Below, piece after piece: positions 1-13,000 of a DNA stretch of 64,000 nt (the first letter of the stretch is position 1; the number at the start of each line of letters is the position of its first letter). The translations under genes and the position numbers were made by a program. The DNA comes from Helicostylum pulchrum (taxonomy: Eukaryota > Mucoromycota > Mucoromycetes > Mucorales > Mucoraceae). The DNA lies in assembly GCA_025677825.1 (NCBI GenBank), contig JAIXMO010000054.1, positions 62,001 through 126,000 on the forward strand, given 5' to 3'. The notes beneath the pieces were generated by a model that was not told where the DNA came from, did no database searches, and saw only the letters and a program-made list of their open reading frames with translations.

Positions 1-3000
1 TTCACGTATCGTTCATCATGCAATAATTCTTTACGACGTTGAGGGTTATCATTCATCATTTGGTAAATAATAATCGGCGTACGTTCAAAGATCACTTCTG
101 TGATTTGTTTAGTTTTTGGCGTTACACCCATACTACTGGCGTATGAATAAGCTTCGCGAATTTGACTATATACATAAAAATAAAATAAGTCAATCAAATA
201 ATATACATACAAGCCATTATTATTATTCTTACTTACCTGGAGAGAGTTTTACTTCCCAATTGAACATAAAAGTCTTCTAATAAAGTTTCCATGGGAGCAG
301 ACAAAGGGGAGAAGATTTGTTGACCCATAGTATCATCAATAATAAAGATATCGGAAGCCTTTGCTAATCTATATTGAACAAATTCATCATCCGATTTCTC
401 TTCCGGTTCATCTTCTTTTTTATCAGATTCTTTTTTATCGGCATCTTGTTGTTCAGATAAAGTGGTACGTTTGATACCAACTAAAAAGGGTTTGGTTTTC
501 ATATCACTATAAAGCTTCTTATTGGATTTAATCATATAGAACTGTCCAGCAATTTGACGAAGTGCACCCAGGTACCTTTCACCACCACTACTAAGATCCC
601 AGAAACGCTGAGGGTCCTTCACAATCATTGCGGCTAACTCGACTGTAGTAGGTTCGTCCTTGACTCCACAAGAACGTAAGAAGGAATTTGCCAATGATCC
701 GAAATTAACATACAAGAACAACTCCTTATGAAAATTAGTTGAGGTCTCTGATTCAAAGTAACAGTAAGCAGGTGCCTTCAATACATTTACGTTATTTTCT
801 ATAACAGGAATAAACGAAAGTTGCCTTAATTGTTCCCATTGTGATCTAGAGAATTCTCCCATACGACTTGCCATAAACTCAAATATCTTTCGAGCCAAGC
901 TTGGATCAGTTTCTTGCTTTTGTAAAAACGCATTTACTAAGCGATCTGGAGGAGGGTTTTCCGCTACACCTAATTTATCGCGCACAGTTATTAAATCAGT
1001 ATGTAATACTTGGAACCCAAGAAGTTGGACATCTGGGTTGGTGAAACAATCACGAGGCGTAGCAAATGTTTTTCCGTCAGAACAAGGTAAGAATTTGATT
1101 TGAATCGTATTTACATCGTAGGCACTAGCATAGTCTTGATGATGTTCAATCAAATAAGATAATGCACGCCTTTGAATTGTTTTTCGGTCATTACTCATAA
1201 TGGGTTCAGGTGCAGCTAATAGTAAGAGTGTGGCTAAAGGAGGGGACATAACTAAACCCAATTTCTCCAAGAACTTGGCTTCGTCACTCATTGATCTCCA
1301 TCGAGTTTGAGGCGTCCAGTAAATTAAAGGTAATTTCAAATCACGAGTAATATCAGTAGGAGCAAACAAATCTCCAGCACGATACCGTTTATATATCTTT
1401 TTGGTCTGTTTTTCAAGGATAGGAACTCCAGCTACTGTGAATTTGCCAGTGGGTTTTTCGATTTCTTTAATGCGAGGTTCTTCTCCTTCTTTGGTAAAGA
1501 TGGAAGTTTCACGTAATCGACGCGTCTCGGTATCGGTTAATGTAGTTTGAACAGAGGTTAAATACTTGACAAGTTCAACATGAGACCAACTACCATCTGA
1601 AATCAAACGGTCAAAAACCATTTGTAATTCTACGTGCTACATAATAATAATAATAAAAACGTTTAGATACTAAGCATCCAAACTAATATCTCCGTTTTTT
1701 TTTTTTTTTTTACCTTTCGAACACCAAGTGAAGTCAAGAAAGCTTCATTTGTATTTCTAGCTTGACTGAATTCAAGAATTGGTAAATCATCAAACAAGTT
1801 AACCGAAGGGAAATAAGCATCCTTTGGTAACTTCATACCGAATCGAGTGGGCATACAAGTTTTGTTGGCAAGCAATGTAACGATATCGTTTTGTGCCTTG
1901 GTTGAAATATGCTGGTATTGTTTAGATAAAATACCCAATACACGCTCCGAAAAATCCTTTGATGTGCTTATTTCTGGCTTGGAATTGACTATATATTGAG
2001 CCCAATGAACCACAGATAATTCGATCATACTACCAATGATAAAAATTTAGTACACGTATTTAAATATATAAACTCGTTTTTTTTTTACTTGAAGTAAGAA
2101 GCTAAATCATTTGTTGAAAAGTTCTTTGAAATTGAAAAAGGCATTGTATCTTGAGGAATAGGCATCTCCAATGGAATAATTTTGGGATTTAACCAAAATC
2201 GGGTATGTGATAACTGCAATAACCCTCTATCTTCTCCGCAGTTCATGACAGCGGACTCCAAGAATTGAGAATGAGTTGCTTCATTGAGAGCAGCTCTGGT
2301 AGTAGCAGGAATTGCACTATTTCCTTTATTACACTCAATCCACCATTTCATACAAGCAACCATTTCATCGGGCTGCAAAGATCTTGTATCCAGTTCCTTC
2401 AAGACATCTTTGATACCTAACGGTTGCAACAAATTCAATTTGGCCAATTTGGTTAAACTTTCTTTACATTCTTGAAAAACTGGTGTGATGGTAGGAACTG
2501 TCTTTACAAATTTATCCAAGAGTTCTGTAATAACATGGCCTGTAAGGCTGGTACTGTCAGGTACAGTACGTGCATTATTGACCGGTTGTGTACCATGCGA
2601 AGTCATTATTTCTAAATGGGACTTGCAGGAATTAAAAAACCTGTCTTCATGAACCTTTCCTACAACAGCACTTGGAGTAGAATGTTGAAAAGTAAACGAA
2701 TGAAGTGCGTGCGCAGCTCTCTTTTCCAACATCAATTTAGCACTATCGTTTTCTTCTAATTTAGATTTATCGACTTCAGCAGAGTATCCTACCAATTCGC
2801 GATATAATCTTGCGATTTGTTCCATTTCATCATTATAAACCATTCTAGCTAATAATCCACCGACTGCTAGCAACTCTTTGTTCCAAACACTAATATAACG
2901 ATCAGCAAAATCAATACTTTCTCTTTCTACAGTGGGGATAAATCGAGATGCCATATGACAACAAAAACCTGTAGTTTGATGGGTAGGGAACCCAATAAAC

Positions 3001-4362
3001 ACTCGTCCTTGATGAGGAAAAGGAATCAAATCCTTAAAGATTTGGTTTCGATTTTCAGACGCATCTAATTCTTCTTTTCCTGTATAGACCAATTGAAACT
3101 TTGTTGTCTTTGGTGGTTTTTTCTTTGTAGCACGTTCCATTTCTTTTTCATAGTCTCGAGATACACTCACTTGCAATGATCCAGTAACCACACGTATAAA
3201 GATACTGGCTTTTTCTGTAGGTAATATATTTTGATATGACTCTGCTACAGTAGATTTACGGGACAGTAAATTTGCAAAAGGTGAGAACAAAGAAGGCGGT
3301 GTATATTTCTCTGAATCCAATTGAATTTGTCTCATATCTGCTCCACTTAAAGTAAACATACGTTGTGGTGAAGATAATATCATTTTCTTGGCATCTACAG
3401 TCATGGTACGAGGATCTGCAAAACGTTTAACGAGACTAAAGATTTCTTGGCCGTCGAAAAACACAGATACCTGCTTCAAGTTGGCAGTAAATCCCATACT
3501 GGTAGTTAAGAATCTACAAAAGTGATCAAAGTCTGGCATTTCCATAGGTTCTCTTAAATCCATCAAGAACGAAGTCCAAGTATCCACATCCTTTTCAGGT
3601 ACATCTGCTCGCTTTGCAAATAACTGATCGCCCTTGAAATAAAATGCCATACATTGTGATCCGGAAAATACACTATTTTGAAAGTGATAAAATTATTTTG
3701 ATAAATTAGTTTTAGATGTGATTAACAAAGCTCCCCTTTTTTATCTTTTTTTTTGTTAAATACTTACAATGGGTTCTCACAAACCGAGAAAAGAGAATAA
3801 AATCCAACGCCAAATGCACCGATCTTTTGTTCGTCTGATATTTGCGGTCAAATTTTAACAATATAATAAAAAGTCATACATAGTTTGTTTTCCTTACCTG
3901 GGTTTCCTTCTGCAATTCGTTTTAATCGTAACCAATCCTCAGGGCGAAAAGCCATTCCGTTATTTTTGAATACAATACGTTCACATTTAGATAAAAGATT
4001 AGGAGGTTTAGTTCGGTCGGGTGAGGCACTATGAAAATGAATTTGAATGGCACTTGAAGAAGCGTCATCTATTTATTTGTAATGAGTTAATGTATAATTT
4101 TTTTCTCGGTTTTTAACTACTTGCCAGCGTTTTGCATCAATTCTCGATAAAGTACATATTCTGCTGAATATCTTGCCAGAATTTTATCAATTAAATGTCT
4201 TTGGTTTACTACGGATGAGTAATGAGCATAATATTTGGAAAAAAGAATAAATACTAAAAGTAACAAAATATTAAACGTACCTTCAACTTTCTCCTCAACG
4301 CCGCTACTGCTCATAACATTAGAGCGTAATAGCTCCAATCGTTTATCTGACTTTGTCGACAT
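1..4362 (-). CDS. DUF3684-type protein with HSP90-like ATPase domain (C-terminus beyond window)
   Basis: Large fungal protein with a GHKL/HSP90-type ATP-binding fold followed by the DUF3684 body; molecular role unknown. I join eight exons: 4281-4362, 4125-4208, 3898-4068, 3768-3834, 2089-3672, 1714-2029, 237-1636, 1-165 (phases agree; about 1290 residues in the window, continuing off the left edge). Seen: an N-box-like ELMQNADDA near residues 47-55, where paired Asp would bind the Mg-ATP unit, then IGAFGVGFYSLFSV, typical of the GHKL glycine box. The start is the first ATG of exon 1, followed by MSTKSDKRLELL. The second intron uses a GC donor (GCTG|GCAAGT), needed to make the N-box. A low-complexity acidic/Lys stretch (DKKESDKKEDEPEEKSDDE) lies around 380-440. 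Family call is from recognition, not a search. Confidence 0.85.
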
Positions 4363-5683
4363 ACAACTGAAATAAAGGTGATAGAGAGAAACAAGAGAAG
4401 TGTAACTTTTTTTTTTCAGTCACCATAAATGCTTCGTTCGGTATCACGTGCCGCTGTAAATTTAATGTTGTCAGGACGCATATTGCCATAACAATAAACC
4501 CAGAGGTACATGTCACTCTAATAACGCGAACGTTTTAAGCGCGTGTATTTAACCTGCAGTATATGTTTAATATAGCGATAATAATTTTTTTATAAAGGAG
4601 GATATTTTTTTTCTCAATTCATGCATGCTTTACAAAAGTTGATAAGAAGTGATTGCATTGACAACAAAATAAAAAAAAATATTTGTGGTCAATTAATTTT
4701 GAGCGGACAACAACAAAAAAATGGAGCTTTTGGTATCAGCGCTTTTGCGAAACGCTGTTTATTCTCTTACCGCTTGAGTTCATCTACGTAGTAATACTTG
4801 CTAAAACTTTTTTTCGTCTGTATGGACTATGTGATCTCCTCTTTTAGTTATCTATTACTCAATCTCTTGACTATATTTCGTAATATACGGAATGTAGATA
4901 TCTATTATATTTGAGAAGGAAAAAACGTCATTAAGAAATAAAGTAACGACCTGCTCCTAGATCAACTCCTCGCTAGTTATTGACAGATTACATTTTGTGA
5001 TGGGGGATCAACAAGATTATCATGAGCTATTTAAAAAATGATGCCATCCCATAATTGAAAAACAAATAATCCCATTGTAAATTGTTACACCACTTTTGGC
5101 TGCTACAAACATTCTCTTGTCTCGGTAAGACAATATGTCGCAATATTACTTAGATTTATTTATTCGGGTCTTTGTATCGTATTACGCCATATTCTAATGA
5201 AATGGGTATAATATACTTAATTTATATATTATTTTATGCTTTAAACCTATCGCTTTATACTTTGTAATACTTGTGCTTGACGTCTTATGATTATTTATTT
5301 TAAAAAAAAGGAAGATATTTAGTTTTACGAAAAAACAAAAATTCACCATAATAGCTATAATTGATGAAATTAGTGAGACCCAATAACTTCAGCGATTGAT
5401 TTGATATACTATTCGTTGCAATACGCAACACAAACGTGTGATTATAGTTCAAATAATTTTGGTAAGTAGCAAAGTATGACGCCACAGCGAGCCAGAAAAA
5501 AATATATACTATTACAGTTGATTTAAAAATATCCAACAGGTATTGCGACATGTTAAAAGTCATAAAGTCGCACAACGGTTCGCGCACAAAAAGGTGTGTA
5601 AAAAAAATATTGCTTACAAGTAAACATTATAAATACTAAAGACTTTTGTTTATTTGTATATCAGTACTTTTTCTTTTTTCAAC
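4363..5683. other. Intergenic, divergent promoter region
   Basis: AT-rich spacer between the divergent DUF3684 and MFS genes. It holds poly-T/poly-A runs. A 95-codon minus-strand frame at 5300-5587 has no coding character. No repeat or RNA gene recognised. Confidence 0.5.
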
Positions 5684-6571
5684 ATGAGTCCAAACATTAA
5701 AGAAACAATTGAAATTGTAGACGAGAAAAAATTCAATGATGAACAGTCCAGTACAGACGTTGCTTCCATTGATAGTACCAACCGCAGTGAGATTGTACAA
5801 GAAGGTTATGTTCAAGACCTACAGTGGGCGGAAGAAGAAGAAAGAGCCCTTGTAAACAAAATTGATATCAAGTTGATGACTTTTGTTCTTTTAATGACTT
5901 TTGTATTAAATATGGACAGAACTAATATTTGTAAGTTATTATAGTAGAATCATAATTTACATTTTACTAACTTTTTTTTTAAAAAAAAATAGCCAATGCT
6001 ATCTCTGATAATTTACCTGGTGATTTAGGATTTGGTATTACTGGTATCAATACCGGTACATTAGTCCATGCTATTGTATTTACTGTAGTTACTATCTTTA
6101 CAAATCCTATTGCTAAACGTATGAGCGCTCATTTAGTATTGCCCATCTTGATGAACTCATGGGCTATTTGTACATGGGCACACGCTTTAATCCATGCGAG
6201 TATTCCGTATATGATACTTATAATTATATATCTAATATACAATTTCTATAGAACTTTGATGGTTATATTGCTATTCGATTTGCTGTAGCCTTAACCGAAG
6301 CAGGTTTTATTCCTGCTAGTTTGATCTACTTGACATCTTGGTATAAAACCAACGAACTTGCTACACGTCTTTCTTGGTTCTGGGGTATTCAATCTTTTGC
6401 TTCTGCTTTCTCTGGTTTAATTTCGTTTGGTATTTTTCGCATGTCTGGAGTAGGTGGTCTTCATGGCTGGAAATGGCTTTTTATTATTGATGGCGTATTT
6501 ACTCATATTGTCGGTATAGTAGCATTGTAAGTCATTTACTTTTCTTTTTTGTCGTACCTACGCATTATTTA

Positions 6572-6639
<68 letters not shown>

Positions 6640-7606
6640 AGCTTCTATGTCCCTGGAGGTCCTTGTTCGACTGCTGGTTTTTTACGCGGTAAAAATGGTT
6701 GGTTTACAGAACGTGAACGTAATATTGCAGTTACTCGTATTATTCGCGACGACAAAACTAAAACTGAACAAAAGAAAGCTACGACTTGGCACGATATAAA
6801 GATTTCTTTAGTCGATACAAAACTTTGGACACATTTGTTCATTACCTTCCTTGGGTAAATATATATCGTATGCTTTAAAACAAAAAGACTAATACAAAAA
6901 ATTCTAGTATTATGCCACTTACACCAATTGCTATTTATTTCCCTACATTAATCAAAGGTTTCGGATTTGCAGTAACAACAAGTAACTTGCTTACGATTCC
7001 CGCTTGCTTTATTGGTCTTTTCTTTTCCATTTTAATCGCTAAAAGTGCAGATCGATACGGAAACTATGCTTTACATGCAGTCATTGGTTGCGTGTGGTCT
7101 ATGGTTGGCTTTCTGGCTATACAATTTATTCCTGATGACACAGGTCGTTGGGGTTTTTATGCAGTCATGTTGTTTATGGCTTCTACACCTTCTTGGCATG
7201 GTATGCAAGTTGCTTGGATGTCTTCTAATTTAGCACCTGTTGGTAAACGTACTATTGCGCTGGGAGCAGTAGTAGGTGCAGCTAATATTTGTGGTGTTCC
7301 GGGATCACAAATTTATCGTAAGTTCAAGAAAGAAAGAAAAAAACACAAATTGTACTAGAATCTAATATTCCTTTTTTAAAAATAGAGCAAAATGATGCGC
7401 CTCGTTTTCATACTGGTAACTGGATCAATTTTGGCATTATCACAGCATGTGCAATAATGTTTATTTTTCAAAGGTTCCGATACAGTTACACTAACAAGTA
7501 TCGAGCTCAAAAATGGAACGCCATGTCAGATGAGCAAAAGAAAGAATATTTAAAATCTACAACTGACGAAGGTAGTAATCGTTTAGATTTTAGATTTAGA
7601 TTATAA
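5684..7606 (+). CDS. MFS transporter, anion:cation symporter (Dal5/allantoate permease-like)
   Basis: Plasma-membrane or organelle transporter of the major facilitator superfamily; substrate not deducible, but the family moves allantoate, nicotinate, pantothenate and similar carboxylates. Exons: 5684-5930, 5993-6195, 6252-6526, 6642-6854, 6908-7317, 7386-7606, total 522 residues, usual for the family. Seen: acidic cytosolic N-terminus (about 65 aa), TM1 ending FVLNMDRTNISNAISDNL (the family's D-R-x-N-I-x-N-A pattern), GWKWLFIIDG after TM6, a charged central loop with FLRGKNGWFTERERNIAV, and a hydrophilic C-tail (EQKKEYLKSTTDEG). The second intron seems to use a rare GC donor (CAT|GCGAGT); the GT alternative nearby breaks the frame. 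ATG 5684 is chosen because it gives the normal N-tail; an upstream non-ATG extension is not needed. It ends 127 bp from the convergent WD40 gene. Confidence 0.88.
6574..6640 (+). repeat. (CT)n microsatellite inside MFS intron 3
   Basis: About 65 bp of almost pure CT just before the 3' splice site, so it doubles as an unusually long pyrimidine tract. Length is likely variable between strains. Confidence 0.9.
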
Positions 7607-7733
7607 TATTTTCATCCCCAACTCTGTATTCTTAATAATAACTATAATAATAAAATCCATCGTATATACATGTTTTTTTTTAAAAAAAAAGTACAAATCT
7701 ATTTTAAAAAAAATAATCTAATAAACTATATTC
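7607..7733. terminator. Short convergent 3' region with T9A9 palindrome
   Basis: 127 bp between two convergent stop codons. It carries AATAATAA/AATAAAA-type polyadenylation signals and a T9A9 palindrome at 7673-7690 that reads the same for both genes. Function as a bidirectional terminator is inferred. Confidence 0.4.
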
Positions 7734-10471
7734 TCAAGGCCTGCCCCAAGTACGAATTCTACCTCTTCTATCGGTTGTGACTAACGTAAACTCTCTAAAT
7801 GTGAGGGAAGTACATGGATCAGCATGTATAGCTTTTACAGTGCTAGGTAGTAAAATGGCAGCTTGGTGTTTTTTAAGGGGTGGATGCAACACAGGTAAAT
7901 GTTGATGATTTTCGTCTTCATGAAAGTCAGTATCGTTAATATGAGTGTTAAATAAATTATTGGACTTGGAAGACCGTTTTCGAAATCTACCAAAGGATCC
8001 AGTGCCGACAGTTGTAGTATCAGGTGAAGAAAATCCTCGAAATAATCTATGATTCTTTAATGATTTTTTGCGATCGATAGTGGTTTGTTGTGGTTGAGTA
8101 GGTGGCCATTTAACTGGAGGAGGAGATACAGCGTGTCCACGAGACTAAAAATATACGTTTCAGTATAATGTTATACTTACAGAAAAAAAAATGGAGGGAG
8201 GGAGCTTACATGTTTTGGCTTTTGTAAAGCACTAAATGAGAAATCCCACAGTATTAAATTACAATCCTCTCCTACACTACCAAACCTATATGTTTGTTCA
8301 TCACACCTCCATCTATCAAACGCAACACCTGTAACCCATGACTTATGGCCTTGGCACCTTGCAACCATCTTTCTTTCATGAAACGACCATAACGTAACCA
8401 AATCATCTTCACCGCCTGTCTATTTTCAATTTTTTATTATTTTTTTTTGTTTGATAAATGTTAGTACAATCCCTCCTCTCTAATCTTATCGTATTATTTT
8501 TTTTGTTCTTACCAATATATAACGTCCATCTGGACTCCAATCAACACATGTCAATTTTCCAAAATAACTTGTATAAATATCATCAAGTCTAAAATGAAAA
8601 GATCAGCTCACAGTTATAAATACGGACTTATTAGACTTTACCGTTCATTTCTGTAATCTATAATACGTAACATCCCATCAACGCCAGTGATAGCCAAATG
8701 TATATTATCAGGAGAATATGCAATGTCTTTTTTTTAAAAAAAATATATGTATACATATATATATATATATTAGTACTCGTTTAGACCACTTTCTTTTTTT
8801 TTCTTTTTACCTGTTAATCCTCGATTACTTATCTTCCAAAACGATACAGGGTTATATTTAGCACTTTTATGAGGTCTAATTGCATTAAACTGAGTATCTA
8901 CAAAACTGGATTCTGGTATAGTAAAAGCTTGATCATCGCGCTCTTTATCCATAATCATGGCTGTACCATTTTTAAATACGGCTATAAATAATTCTTCAGA
9001 ACCAGGAATCCATTTAATCATTTTTACAGCGGAAGGTATCATTGAACCCTACCAATAATAATAATAAAAAATAAGTATACATATAAGCCCTATTTTAATC
9101 GAAAACTTACTCCTTTATTTAACCGGACATATTTACAACTAAGTGGATCATACCAGATGATATCACCGGTAGAAAATCCAATGATGATATCTAAATGATC
9201 TTCTGTACGAGTCGTCTCATTGATGTCATGACATAAAGGGTAAGACTTTGAAAAAACGATTCTCGATAATGGTTCCTATATAATATTCCCCCATTTTTTC
9301 AATTAAAAACACATACTCCCTTTTGTCATTCTCTTTCTTTTTCTTTTACCTTTGGTTTATTCTTGGAATCAACCCATATAAAACTAGATCCAATATTAAA
9401 AAACATATATTCATCATCCAATGCTTTTGCTGCTAATAACTTTTGAAGATTATCATGAATTAAAAATCGTAATACAAATGTAGAATTGGTCTTTGTTAAA
9501 TGGTTTTTGGGTCGACTGGTGTTACTAATACTTGTACTTAGAATATGATTATTACGAGACGAACTTGATAATTGTGGTGTTGATTTTCCTGCGACCAAGT
9601 TTGTGCTGGTAGAGGATCTTCCAAACAGTGAAGAAATTGAACCAACACTGCTACTATTACCATTATAAGAAGAAGAAATCAAATAATCATCTCGTGTTGT
9701 CGTACCGTTGGTATTATTGTTGTTAGGTGTAAAATCTTGTGACGAACTCATCATATAAGACCCAGATACAAATTGTTGTGGCGTTGTTAAATGCTGTGAC
9801 ATGGAAGTAGGAGTAAGATTGGAAGGAAATGAAGGTGAATTGGGTAAATAAGGACTTGCGTTATTTCCATTAGAATGAGTCATTATTTTTTGAGGAGAAG
9901 TAACGATATGTAAACCAGTATTTGCAGTTACACCTATACTAGAAGAAGAAAGAGAAGCTGTCAGAGGAGTACGTAATTGCTTTTTGGAAGCAGCGTTTGG
10001 GATAGGTAAAGCAGCAGATTTATTGGCAGGTGTCATAGTAAATGCATTAAAACTAGAGCCATCATCGTCAGAAGAGTCGAGTAAATGATTATTAAATTGA
10101 TGAGAGTCATTTCTTTGTAAGTGAGATACAGTATTTTCTTTTACATTGATGATGGAAACATGAGTGCCTGTTGTAAATTGGGGAGCAATTGTTTCGTAAA
10201 AGGTTTCGTGTAACAAGGGATAAATGCCATCGGGTGTATGTAACTCAGTGCAACTAAAATCTTTATTTGTTGGAGGAAAATGTGTAATCACTTTGGCTAC
10301 TTGGGATAACGCATTATTTGTGTTGGTGCGAATGATATTTTGTTGCAAGCTGTTTGCAGCGAGAGTCTATTTAAAAAGAAGAAAAAAAAAAGTGTTACAA
10401 AATAAGCTTGTTTAAAAAAAAAAAAAAAAAAAGTATTCACATTAGCTTACAGATTGAAAGTAACCGTCCAT
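7734..10471 (-). CDS. WD40 protein, CreC/WDR20-like
   Basis: Homologue of Aspergillus CreC and animal WDR20, WD40 scaffolds that stabilise and activate a ubiquitin-specific protease (CreB; USP12/46) and, in Aspergillus, act in carbon catabolite repression. Exons: 10451-10471, 9350-10366, 9111-9275, 8811-9048, 8642-8726, 8513-8588, 8210-8419, 7734-8144; total 740 residues. The 21-nt first exon encodes MDGYFQS. Seen: a Ser/Thr/Asn-rich linker at about 90-290, then WD-type repeats: [83 protein letters not shown] and [15 protein letters not shown] basic/Ser-rich insert precedes the last blade, which ends [14 protein letters not shown]. The CreC/WDR20 signature phrases [12 protein letters not shown] and SPDG.YI.TGGEDDL make the assignment firm; a link to carbon repression here is inference. 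Confidence 0.85.
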
Positions 10472-12585
10472 TAATCACCAATTGGCATGTGCTTGCTTTT
10501 TTTAAAAGAAATTGAAATCTAGTAAGAAAAAGAAGAGAGAATAAAAAGGAAAAAAATGACTTCACACGCTTTAATTGAACTTTAAAATTATTTTTTCTCT
10601 TTTTTTTTTTTTCATGTCCTTACCGGACTTTTTATTATGTTTCTTAAAAGAGTATACAAAGTAATTATCGGTCATGTCCGAGAAAAGAGCCGATATTCGT
10701 TACATAAAGAAGCTTTTTTTCTTGTCAATTCAATTAGCCAGTATGCAATATCACTAGTTTCAACAAAGGATTAGTTAGTTTCAACAAAGGATGGAGTTTA
10801 TAAAAAAAAAAATGATTACATCATTTACATTTTGCTTTTGCGTCTATCTTTTTTTAGTGCAATAATAACAATGAGTGGCGCACGTTTTTTATTATTATTT
10901 TAATTCTGTGCTCAATTTCCGAAATAGATTTCTTAATGCAGGTAACATAAACTATAAATTAAACGTTATTCCCGTTTGTTTTTGCTTCTGTAAAAACATC
11001 CAAGTCGTGCATGTAGCTTAAACTCTTCGTTTTTTTTTATTTTTTGTAGCTTAAAACCGAGGTGCTGGTTATTTTTCTTTCTTTCTGGATAATTATAAAT
11101 CCAGGTAGTTAATAAAAGGTATTGTAAAACAGTCTTTTTCTCACGCAAATAAATTCTGAATATGTAATAACCATTGGGAAAATCTGGATTTATATAGTCT
11201 ATTATCTTTAGATAATTATATACAGTAATAAAAATGCCGCACAAGTGTTTTTTTTTAGTATTTATTCCCAGTGACGATATAATCTTTTTTGTTGCACTAA
11301 TCAAACTGATAGTTACGAAGAAAATAATGTAGTAGTTAAATCTTAAAATACGAAGGCGATACATTTAGACTTGAAATATGTAGGTATCAGCAGAAAATCT
11401 TTAGGAAAAATAACTTAATACGTACGTTTTTAATCTTTTCATACCAACTATTTTGTATTATACAATTTGGGTCCTAATGAACTAAAAACCATTAGATAAG
11501 CATTATAACTGTTAAAACTAGCAGTGTTTTCTTACGTGAGCGATTTGTGTCAGCTCGGGTATCTCAGTGACTTTTTTTTTTCTTGGCGGTGATTTTCAAG
11601 CTAATCTTTTGTTTAGCACAGTTGCTCTTCCCCTCTTGTCCCTTAGGAATTATAATCGAGTCGATCATTAAAACGCGTTTAATACTTGTGCAGTGTCTTT
11701 ATTGCGGGATATAAACTATCTAGTCCACTGTTCGATATAAGGGTATGCTCGATTTAAGGGTGGATTTCTTCCAGATTTCGGCCACCCTTAAATAGAGCGG
11801 CTACTGTACCAATATAATAAATGTGATTGTTTAAATCACAGAGAGGTCTTTTCTTTCGAATTGAGTAAATTGAACTCTGATCTTCGCTTCTGCTGCAACG
11901 TTTTGATTACTAGATATATAATTATCTTGTCGTATAACATAACTATATTCGTTCAAAAATTGGAAAATATACTGATGTTGGACTTCACTTTGATGACTCA
12001 GAATGTTATCGAAGAAAATTAGTAAAAAAACACTACTTAAAAGGCTGCAATAAAATATAGGTACAATATAAAAGGAGGAGAATGGCGTTAATTTAATGCG
12101 AGTATGTTGGATTTTCCTGTAAGGTACGACAAAGCTGCATACATTTCCTGCATATACATATGTTGACAATAGCTCGTCATGTAATTTACAATTCCTTATT
12201 TTTTTAGGGGGGTCTTATACGTAAAAATAGTTAGTAATGATTGTCTCTGGATCTTTTTTTTCTTACTTTTTTACTACCTCGGTTTCCGAAAAATCTCTCG
12301 AACTTTGAGCTTGTTACTGCAATTTTTTTTCTTTTTTTTTAAAAAAAAAATATGCCTTGGGAACGCAAACAATGTTACAAAGTAAAAAGATGCTTATTAA
12401 GTAATAATGTTAACACTAAACTATAGCTGAGACAATAACCTAATCAACACAATATGATTAAAGATGTATCAAATTTTGAAAGTCACAAAGAGAGAGAAAA
12501 AAAAAAGGATTAAACCAGGGAGCTCTGTTTCTTTTCCTTTTTTTTTTGCCCCTCTTTTTTTTTGCAACTTTTTTATATAACAGAA
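10472..12585. other. Intergenic, gene-poor, with a MITE-like end
   Basis: 2.1 kb without a supportable gene. Minus-strand frames at 10966-11364 and 11831-12169 are AT-rich and unlike any family I know. It contains the repeat end at 11731-11808 and a T9A10 palindrome at 12332-12350. CT-rich DNA directly upstream of 12586 fits a core promoter. Confidence 0.5.
11731..11808 (+). repeat. MITE-like terminal repeat, copy A (right-end orientation)
   Basis: Ends CCTTAAATAGAGCGGCTACTGTA, the inverted form of the start of the copy at 29078. Internally TTTAAGGGTGG and CCACCCTTAAA are complementary, so the end itself folds. Related copies at 14867-14894, 15243-15310 and 29078-29152. Confidence 0.6.
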
Positions 12586-12967
12586 ATGGTGTTGCAATTG
12601 ACAGCACGCTCTTGTGCTTTAAATCTTAAAAGAAATTGTAAAGGTCTTGGTCCCATTCGATCTTTTCATTCTTCTTTAGCAAAAAGACAACAGCAACAAC
12701 AACAACAAAAACCTTTGCTTGGTAAGCTGTCAGTTTTTTCTTTTTTGTAAAAAACTTTTTTTTTTTTAATCGGTTTGATGTCTAGGTCGCTTGGCTGACA
12801 GCTGGAATAATACCGAGACAAAATGGTATCCTATTCCTGTTGCACTTGGTTTAGGTGTTATTGGAACTATTCAATATCGTAGAGTTAGAGAACGTGAAGC
12901 AAATCAATTGGAAAGACCTAAATATGTAGCGAGTGGACCATGGCAGGTAAAAACAAAACACTGTGAA

Positions 12968-13000
<33 letters not shown>

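Noticed and set aside
5300..5587. 95-codon minus-strand frame upstream of the MFS gene
   Set aside because: Very AT-rich composition, no family resemblance, lies in a divergent promoter region.
10966..11364. 132-codon minus-strand frame
   Set aside because: Low complexity (K, N, Y, I, F), no promoter context or motif; typical of chance frames in AT-rich spacer.
11831..12169. 112-codon minus-strand frame next to a MITE end
   Set aside because: Last 40 residues look mildly protein-like, but there is no start context, family or splice support.
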